The notes under the pieces are model-generated. The model saw only the letters and a list, made by a program, of their open reading frames with translations, was not told where the DNA came from and made no database searches. Positions 58,869-64,000 of a stretch of 64,000 bases of DNA are shown here, piece by piece. The stretch lies in NCBI RefSeq assembly GCF_033193315.1, contig NZ_CP136187.1, forward strand, positions 3,727,501 through 3,791,500, in the 5' to 3' direction. Positions within the stretch are counted from its first letter, which is position 1; each line of letters starts with the position of its first letter. The stretch comes from Agathobaculum sp. NTUH-O15-33 (GTDB lineage: Bacteria; Bacillota; Clostridia; Oscillospirales; Butyricicoccaceae). The translations under genes and the position numbers were made by a program.

Positions 58869-59981
58869 ATGAAAAACTTTGGATTCGGCTGCATGCGCCT
58901 GCCGATGATCGGCGGGCTGGAAGGGCGGGTCGATCAGGCGCACTTCAACCGCATGATCGACCGGTTTCTGGCCGAAGGCTTTACTTATTTTGATACCGCC
59001 CACGGTTATCTGAACGGAAAGAGCGAGACCGCCATCCGCGAAGGGCTGGTAAAGCGCTATCCGCGCGACGCTTATCTGTTAACCGATAAGCTAACCGAAA
59101 ACTACTTCCGGTCCGAAGCGGATATCCGGCCGTTTTTCCAGCAGCAGCTGGAAGCCACCGGCGTTTCGTATTTTGATTATTATCTGATGCACGCGCTGAC
59201 CGTGGAGCATTATCAGAAATTCACTGCCGCGGGCGCGTTTGCAGTCGCCGGTCAGCTCAAGGCGGAAGGCAAAATTCGCCACCTTGGCATTTCCTTTCAC
59301 GACAAGCCCGCCCTGTTGACCCAGATCTTGACCGAGCACCCGGAGATCGAAGTGGTGCAAATCCAGTTCAACTATGCCGATTACGACAACCCCAGCATTG
59401 AAAGCCGCGCCGTGTACGAGGTATGCCGTCAATTCGGCAAGCCGGTGATCGTCATGGAGCCGGTCAAGGGCGGCGGGCTGGTCAACCTGCCGGACGACGC
59501 CCGCGCCATTCTGGCCGGCCTGCGCGGCGGCAGCCCGGCCAGCTACGCCATCCGCTATGCTGCCTCCTTTGAAGGTATTTTCATGGTGCTCAGCGGCATG
59601 AGCACCTACGAGCAGCTTGAGGACAATCTGAGCTTTATGAAGGATTTCCGGCCGCTGGATGAAAATGAATTTGCCGCCATCGAGCGCGTGCGGGACATTC
59701 TGAAACGGCAGGACACGGTTCCCTGCACCGCCTGCCAGTACTGCGTTGCGGGCTGCCCCAAGCGCATACGGATCCCCGACCTGTTTGCCTGCCTGAACGC
59801 CAAAAAACAGTACGCGGACTGGAACAGCGATTTTTATTACGACGTCAGCACCGCCGGACACGGCAAAGCTTCGGATTGTATCGGGTGCAAGCAGTGCGAG
59901 CGCGCCTGCCCGCAGCACCTGCCCATTGCCGAACTGCTGAAAACCGTGACGGATACCTTTGAAGGAGGCGCAAACGCATGA
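58869..59981 (+). CDS. Aldo/keto reductase with C-terminal 4Fe-4S domain
   Basis: 370 residues from the ATG at 58869 (GGGAGG upstream; the 58848 start overlaps the previous gene). N-terminal AKR barrel with tetrad residues in YFDTAHGYLNGKSE, LTDKLTENYF and YLMHALTVEHY. The last ~90 residues carry two ferredoxin-type clusters, CTACQYCVAGCPKRI and CIGCKQCERACPQHL. This fusion is common in anaerobes and couples carbonyl chemistry to low-potential electron flow. Its stop overlaps the next start (ATGA at 59978). Confidence 0.92.
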   Translation: MKNFGFGCMRLPMIGGLEGRVDQAHFNRMIDRFLAEGFTYFDTAHGYLNGKSETAIREGLVKRYPRDAYLLTDKLTENYFRSEADIRPFFQQQLEATGVSYFDYYLMHALTVEHYQKFTAAGAFAVAGQLKAEGKIRHLGISFHDKPALLTQILTEHPEIEVVQIQFNYADYDNPSIESRAVYEVCRQFGKPVIVMEPVKGGGLVNLPDDARAILAGLRGGSPASYAIRYAASFEGIFMVLSGMSTYEQLEDNLSFMKDFRPLDENEFAAIERVRDILKRQDTVPCTACQYCVAGCPKRIRIPDLFACLNAKKQYADWNSDFYYDVSTAGHGKASDCIGCKQCERACPQHLPIAELLKTVTDTFEGGANA

Positions 59982-60547
59982 ACAACACCCTTACCCTGAC
60001 TAGGACCACAGTCATTCAAACCGCGAAAGCCCGCACCGCCGCCACGCTGGCGGCCGTGATCGCCGCGGTGGCCGTTCCCCAGTTCTTCCATATGCTCGGC
60101 GCGGCTTCCGGCATGGGCGCCGCGTTGGGACAAACGCTGCTGCCAATGCATCTGCCCATTTTGCTGGTCGGCCTACTGGCCGGGCCCGCGGCCGGTCTGG
60201 TCGCGGGGGCGCTGGGGCCCATTGCCAGCTTCGCGCTTTCCGGAATGCCCGGCGCGGCCATGCTGCCTTTTATGATCTTGGAGCTCGCGGGCTACGGGCT
60301 TGCCGCCGGACTGCTGGCCGGGACCAAGCTGCCCGCTTTCGCTAAGGTACTGCTCGCCCAGCTTGCGGGCCGTCTGGTGCGCGCCATCGCGGTTTTGGCC
60401 GCCGTTTACGGTCTTGGCGCGCAGACCGTTGCCGTCGCTTCGATCTGGACGTCGGTCGCCGCGGGTCTACCCGGTCTGGTGCTCCAGTGGAGTTTGCTGC
60501 CCCTCATGCTGTTCTGGCTAGAGCACCGGGAGCACGGCGATGCATGA
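59978..60547 (+). CDS. ECF transporter S component-like membrane protein
   Basis: 189 residues, about six helices, Ala/Gly/Leu-rich. The first helices (TAATLAAVIAAVAVPQFFHM, LPILLVGLLAGPAAGLVAG, LGPIASFALSG) match the layout of energy-coupling-factor S components, which bind a vitamin or cofactor precursor and use a shared EcfAAT module. The ligand cannot be predicted. Overlaps the Fe-S aldo/keto reductase by 4 bases and the DUF1893 gene by 8, so it belongs to the MerR-controlled operon. Confidence 0.75.
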   Translation: MNNTLTLTRTTVIQTAKARTAATLAAVIAAVAVPQFFHMLGAASGMGAALGQTLLPMHLPILLVGLLAGPAAGLVAGALGPIASFALSGMPGAAMLPFMILELAGYGLAAGLLAGTKLPAFAKVLLAQLAGRLVRAIAVLAAVYGLGAQTVAVASIWTSVAAGLPGLVLQWSLLPLMLFWLEHREHGDA

Positions 60548-60974
60548 TCTAGAGCAGGCCAAGGCTTTGCTGCGCGCGGGCGGCTATACCTGCGCGCTTT
60601 GCCGCGGCGGCGTTACCTATACCAGCACGGCGCGCGGCGTCGCGCCCATGCTGGAATTGATCTCCTCCGGCACCGAGCTGACCGGTTTTTCCGCCGCCGA
60701 CAAGGTGGTGGGTAAAGCGCCCGCCATGCTGTTCGCGCTCGCGCGCGTGCGCGCGGTCTATGCGCCGGTCATGACCGAAGCCGCGATTCAGACTTTGACG
60801 CGGTACGGTATCGAAGCTTCTTATGACCGGATCGTCCCGATCATTCAAAACCGCGCGGGCACCGGCCGGTGCCCCATGGATGAAGCCGTAAGCGCGCTGG
60901 ACGATCCGAGGCAGGCGTTGGAGGCGATACGCCGCAAGGTTCAGCTGCTCGCCGCCCAGCCCCCTCATGCATAG
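60540..60974 (+). CDS. DUF1893 domain protein
   Basis: 144 residues. The DUF1893 core is at residues 1-120: LLRAGGYTCALCRGG, TSTARGVAPMLELISSG, FSAADKVVGKAPAMLFAL, then CPMDEAVSALDDP at the end. The domain is structurally of the cytidine-deaminase-like superfamily and functionally uncharacterised. Its tight coupling to an ECF S component and an Fe-S aldo/keto reductase here hints at a role on a nucleoside-like or cofactor substrate. Start at 60540 overlaps the S component; the operon ends at the terminator 61004-61036. Confidence 0.85.
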   Translation: MHDLEQAKALLRAGGYTCALCRGGVTYTSTARGVAPMLELISSGTELTGFSAADKVVGKAPAMLFALARVRAVYAPVMTEAAIQTLTRYGIEASYDRIVPIIQNRAGTGRCPMDEAVSALDDPRQALEAIRRKVQLLAAQPPHA

Positions 60975-61003
60975 AACCAATTCAAACATCATGTAACGAA
61001 TGA

Positions 61004-61036
61004 GCCGCCGCCGTTTTCACAGGCGGCGGCTTTTTT
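61004..61036 (+). terminator. Terminator of the MerR-controlled operon
   Basis: GCCGCCGCC (61004-61012) with GGCGGCGGC (61022-61030), followed by six T. Confidence 0.92.
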
Positions 61037-61091
61037 CGTATTTTGTTGGCACAAAGTGCTTCCGTATCACGCAGAATGCAAAGCGGCCGGC

Positions 61092-61120
61092 TTGTTTCGC
61101 CCCTGAAAGGAGCGTATAAT
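61092..61120 (+). promoter_or_regulatory. Sigma-A promoter of the SLH/M28 peptidase
   Basis: TTGTTT (61092-61097), 17 bases, TATAAT (61115-61120), 22 bases before the ATG. Confidence 0.65.
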
Positions 61121-61142
61121 ATACGAAGAAGGGGTGTTTTAT

Positions 61143-63152
61143 ATGAGGAAAAAAAGACTTTGTGCCGGATTGCTCGCCTTGCAGCTCGTATGCTCCGCCG
61201 GCGCGGCGTATACGGACAACGGCGTAACGATGACCCGGCTGCAATACGCGGACGCGGCTTACGAAATGCTGCTTGACGCGGGCGCGGCGGAAGATGCGCA
61301 GACGGCGGACCGTCCGTTTACGGATACCGACGCTGCTTCGGTATCCGCTCTATACCATTGGGGCATTCTCAAAGGCACGAGCGACAAGGCCTTTTCCCCC
61401 GCCGACAGCCTGACGCGCGAGGAAGCCGCCGTTATCCTTGACCGGTTGCGAGCGCTGCTTCAGGTAACCCCGGCGAAGGCCTCGGGCGAGCCGTACCGGG
61501 ACGACGCGGCCATTTCAGACTGGGCTAGCGGGAGCGTATATGCGCTGCGCGATCTGGGCCTGATGCTGGGCACCGGCGAAGGAAAATTTTCTCCGGCGGA
61601 CAAGCTGACCGACCGGCAGGGCAAAACGCTGCTGACGCGCCTGCAACGGCTGGCAAGACCCGCCGCGCTGACCCGCCTATCCTACGAAAACACACTGGAT
61701 TCCGTGGCGGACGAAAGCCGCTGGTCGGGCACGCCGGGCGAACAGGCCGCGGCAAAGGAGATTGCGGCCGCCATGCGTGGCTGGGGCTACGAGGTGACCG
61801 AACAGCCCTTCGATTTTACGGACGCGCCGCAGGGCAAGCAGATCAGCAAGCAAGCGACCAATGTGATCGCGGTAAAAAAAGCGAACCGCGACCCGAACGG
61901 CGACATTCTGGTGATCAGCGCGCATCACGATTCGATGCCTTCCACCGTGGGCGCGGACGACAACGCTTCGGGCACCGCTATGCTGCTTGAACTGGCCCGC
62001 GCCTTAAAGGATATCGAAACCGATACCGAATTGCGCTTTATCTCCTTCTCCGCTGAAGAGCAGGGGCTCAAAGGCTCTACCTACTATACCGCGCAGCTTT
62101 CCGACGCGGAAAAGACCCACATCGTCGGCGATATCCAGATCGACATGATCGGCCACTATATGAGCGATACCACGACGGTCAAGACAACGGACGGCGCGCC
62201 CTCGCTTTTGGGCAATATGCTGCTGGCCGCTTCTAAAAAAGTGACCGGCAACACATGGCCGGCCGGGATAGAGGGCGCGAGCGACCACATGGCGTTTCAG
62301 CGCGAGGGCATTCCCGGCGTATTGGTCGAACAGGACCGGTTGGGTACGGAAAACCATAAATGGAGCGACCGCCCCGCCGTGATCGACCCCGCCAAGGCCC
62401 TGCCCGCCGGTCAGGCGGTAGCCGAGGTTGTACGCGAGATCGCTTCGGCGGAGACCGGCCCGCTCGCGCAGCAATCGCATAGCATGCTGAAAGCCGATAG
62501 CGCCGTCACCATCACCGACCGTATGCCGATCTTTACCGGCATGCAAAAAAATGAGTTGGAGGTGCGCATCGGCGCGGCGGGCGCCTTTGAAAAAACCGAG
62601 TACGACGACGAGCTGGGTTGGCAGCTGGACCATTATGTGATGAATGCCAAATGGTTTGGCTGGAGCGAAGCGCTGCCGACCGACTTTGTCTATCGCCGGA
62701 TCGACGACTCGCTTTGGCTGGAGAAGCTATACATTCGTACTGCAAGCCTTGGCCTAACCGACGAACAGCTGGCCGCGCGGCTGACCGCAGCGCTTGGACA
62801 GCCTCAAACCGAAAATAGCGGCGTCCAATACTGGGGCTTAAACTCCATGGATCAAAACCCGTCTATGCTGCGCTGGCAGATCAGCGCGCAAGACGGCGCG
62901 CAAGTGCTGACCATGGTGCCGGTCATCCACACGCTGGTGGGAGTAGATTTAAAAGCGTTTGACTTTAGCAGATCGCCCGCCTCCTATGCGGCCGAATGCG
63001 ACGCTGAGGAAAAAATGCTGCTTGAGACGATGCATAAAATCATTCCGCCGGAGGACAAATATGTGAAACGCATTATTTCCCTGGACGGACGGTTACAGCG
63101 CGATCCTCGGTATGTGCCAGCCGCAAGACGCCAGCACCCTGACCGCTTTTGA
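61143..63152 (+). CDS. SLH-domain M28-family metallopeptidase, 5' part of a frameshifted gene
   Basis: 669 codons from the ATG at 61143 (AGAAGGGG upstream). Signal peptide (1-22), two SLH motifs (about 50-105 and 115-172), then an M28 zinc peptidase (about 175-430). Metal ligands in ISAHHDSMPSTVGADDNASG, catalytic Glu pair in FSAEEQGLKGS, Asp in QIDMIGHYMSD, late His in ENHKWSD. Residues 445-640 form a further beta-rich region (IFTGMQKNELEVRIGAAGAF). The last ~23 residues (from about LDGRLQRD) are out of frame; the +1 frame continues into a second metallopeptidase domain (to 63594). The whole would be about 816 residues, wall-anchored. Confidence 0.85.
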   Translation: MRKKRLCAGLLALQLVCSAGAAYTDNGVTMTRLQYADAAYEMLLDAGAAEDAQTADRPFTDTDAASVSALYHWGILKGTSDKAFSPADSLTREEAAVILDRLRALLQVTPAKASGEPYRDDAAISDWASGSVYALRDLGLMLGTGEGKFSPADKLTDRQGKTLLTRLQRLARPAALTRLSYENTLDSVADESRWSGTPGEQAAAKEIAAAMRGWGYEVTEQPFDFTDAPQGKQISKQATNVIAVKKANRDPNGDILVISAHHDSMPSTVGADDNASGTAMLLELARALKDIETDTELRFISFSAEEQGLKGSTYYTAQLSDAEKTHIVGDIQIDMIGHYMSDTTTVKTTDGAPSLLGNMLLAASKKVTGNTWPAGIEGASDHMAFQREGIPGVLVEQDRLGTENHKWSDRPAVIDPAKALPAGQAVAEVVREIASAETGPLAQQSHSMLKADSAVTITDRMPIFTGMQKNELEVRIGAAGAFEKTEYDDELGWQLDHYVMNAKWFGWSEALPTDFVYRRIDDSLWLEKLYIRTASLGLTDEQLAARLTAALGQPQTENSGVQYWGLNSMDQNPSMLRWQISAQDGAQVLTMVPVIHTLVGVDLKAFDFSRSPASYAAECDAEEKMLLETMHKIIPPEDKYVKRIISLDGRLQRDPRYVPAARRQHPDRF

Positions 63153-63594
63153 TATCCGTATCGACCGGTTCGATTGTTTTAACGAAGACGGCGCCCTTTA
63201 CAACATAGACAAAACGTTGGCGACCATGGTTCATGAGTACGGCCACGCGCTTACCCTGAATGCAAGCCAGATCGACCCATCGAAGCGTGACGATTCCTCC
63301 GGCTTTAACGACCCCGCCGCCTACCGCGACGGCTCTTATCTCAAAGCTTTTTACGATCAGTTTTATGCGGGCGGCGCGGCATCCTACATTGACCGCCCGG
63401 AAAACTATGTGGATGAATACGCTTCTTCCAGCCCGTTTGAGGACATCGCGGAAACCTTCATGGTGTTTGTGACCGGCGGCAAACCCACCGGTTCCACCAT
63501 GGCCGACCAAAAGGTCGCGTTTTTCTACGGCTACCCGGAATTGCAATCCGTACGCAGTTATATCCGCACCAACTTTGCGTTCCCGGCGGATTAA
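63082..63594 (+). pseudogene. 3' part of the frameshifted SLH/M28 gene: HExxH metallopeptidase domain
   Basis: The frame reads smoothly across the shift (WTDGYSAILGMCQPQDASTL) and on through IRIDRFDCFNEDGALYNIDK to a zinc motif MVHEYGHALTL and a downstream acidic ligand region ENYVDEYASSSPFEDIAETF. The ATG at 63112 has no ribosome site. This domain resembles putative zinc-binding gluzincin-like metallopeptidases. Shift point: either an extra C in CCC at 63079-63081 or a 4-base GGAC tandem duplication at about 63083-63090; both restore the same frame. Followed by a terminator at 63608-63654. Confidence 0.7.
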
Positions 63595-63607
63595 CGGCGA
63601 TAGCGCC

Positions 63608-63654
63608 AAAGGCCGCGCTGCGTTTAGTCTGTGACTGAGCGCAGCTCGGCCTTT
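63608..63654. terminator. Terminator between the peptidase and the YitT-like gene
   Basis: AAAGGCCG (63608-63615) with CGGCCTTT (63647-63654), with a second inner pairing GCTGCG/CGCAGC. Serves both convergent genes. Confidence 0.75.
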
Positions 63655-63655
63655 C

Positions 63656-64000
63656 TTACTCGTCTTGCGGTTCCTTTGCTGTTTTAGCCATGATCGTGTT
63701 GAGTATTCTCGTTTGCAGGAAGGTAAAAACAATGCCGAAGGCGATGGACAGCCCTCCGTAAATGGCAAAGCCCAGCATCAAAATGATCATATTGATGCCG
63801 AACATCAGCCACGATACATTCAGGCGCTTGTATCGCTTATGCAGGATCAGCGCGATCGTATCAAACCCCAGCGCGGTGGACTGCGCGCTGATGCACAGGG
63901 CGTATCCCGCGCCGACAAGCAACGCCGCCAGCGGCACGCAGAGCGGCAGCGGCAGGGGCAGCGACCAGTGCAGCGATTCCAGCGCCGAAAACATCGCCAT
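63656..64000 (-). CDS. YitT/YczE-type membrane protein, partial
   Basis: The visible 114 residues have three or four hydrophobic segments (LPLPLPLCVPLAALLVGAGY, WLMFGINMIILMLGFAIY, LSIAFGIVFTFLQTRIL) and the YczE/YyaS/YitT pattern GYALCISAQSTALGFDTIAL. Family members are about 200 residues or more, so the N-terminus very likely lies beyond the window even though an ATG falls at its last bases. Function unknown in the family; integral membrane. Confidence 0.7.
   Translation of the reverse strand: MAMFSALESLHWSLPLPLPLCVPLAALLVGAGYALCISAQSTALGFDTIALILHKRYKRLNVSWLMFGINMIILMLGFAIYGGLSIAFGIVFTFLQTRILNTIMAKTAKEPQDE

Overview
The window is a GC-rich stretch of a chromosome. It carries a SpoVT-type sporulation regulator, a SpoIID-like peptidoglycan-binding cluster, S-layer-homology (SLH) surface proteins, YesM/YesN and LacI sugar regulators, and mostly classical sigma-A promoters. 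Together these point to a spore-forming Clostridia bacterium, probably of the Oscillospirales/Butyricicoccus-like gut group. The lineage is inferred from gene content only; nothing was searched.

Layout. 1-2.8 kb: two secreted surface proteins, one cut by the window edge and one built of Pro/Glu repeats. 3.1-6.8 kb: an asnB remnant, a UPF0303 protein and a four-gene SpoIID/peptidoglycan-binding array containing a tandem duplication. 7.1-9.8 kb: a LysR regulator divergent from twin aldo/keto reductases. 10-12.5 kb: a diguanylate cyclase with two solute-binding sensor domains. 12.7-18.0 kb: an inositol-type dehydrogenase/isomerase pair with its LacI regulator and palindromic operators, a PrsA-like foldase, and three palindrome-bracketed intergenic elements. 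18.1-21.5 kb: a large SLH surface protein broken by a frameshift. 21.5-28.4 kb: UDP-sugar dehydrogenase, cysE, a small ORF, spoVT, a DUF1294-CDF-pyrC operon and a phospholipase-C-like protein. 28.6-31.8 kb: a multi-PAS hybrid kinase. 31.9-40.6 kb: an RbsABC-type sugar ABC transporter with an aldehyde dehydrogenase, divergent from a YesM/YesN two-component pair. 40.7-41.7 kb: YebC and a 40-residue Asn/Gln protein.

41.8-52.0 kb is the most interesting region. A sodium:solute symporter operon carrying three very small membrane proteins and one unrecognised protein faces a seven-gene operon: beta-hydroxyacid dehydrogenase, SDR, Fe-alcohol dehydrogenase, a NagB-like protein, NagA, a LacI regulator and an aldehyde dehydrogenase. 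Each operon has a TTAAACGTTTAA-type operator at its promoter, so the two probably form one regulon for uptake and oxidation of an unidentified (amino)sugar-like compound.

52.1-64 kb: RecQ, a TipA-like MerR regulator with a textbook 19-bp-spacer promoter, a PfkB kinase, an RmlD-like reductase, a DAACS symporter, tRNA-Leu(TAA), a MerR-box-controlled operon (flavodoxin, Fe-S aldo/keto reductase, ECF S component, DUF1893), a frameshifted SLH/M28 peptidase with a second metallopeptidase domain, and a partial YitT-like membrane protein.
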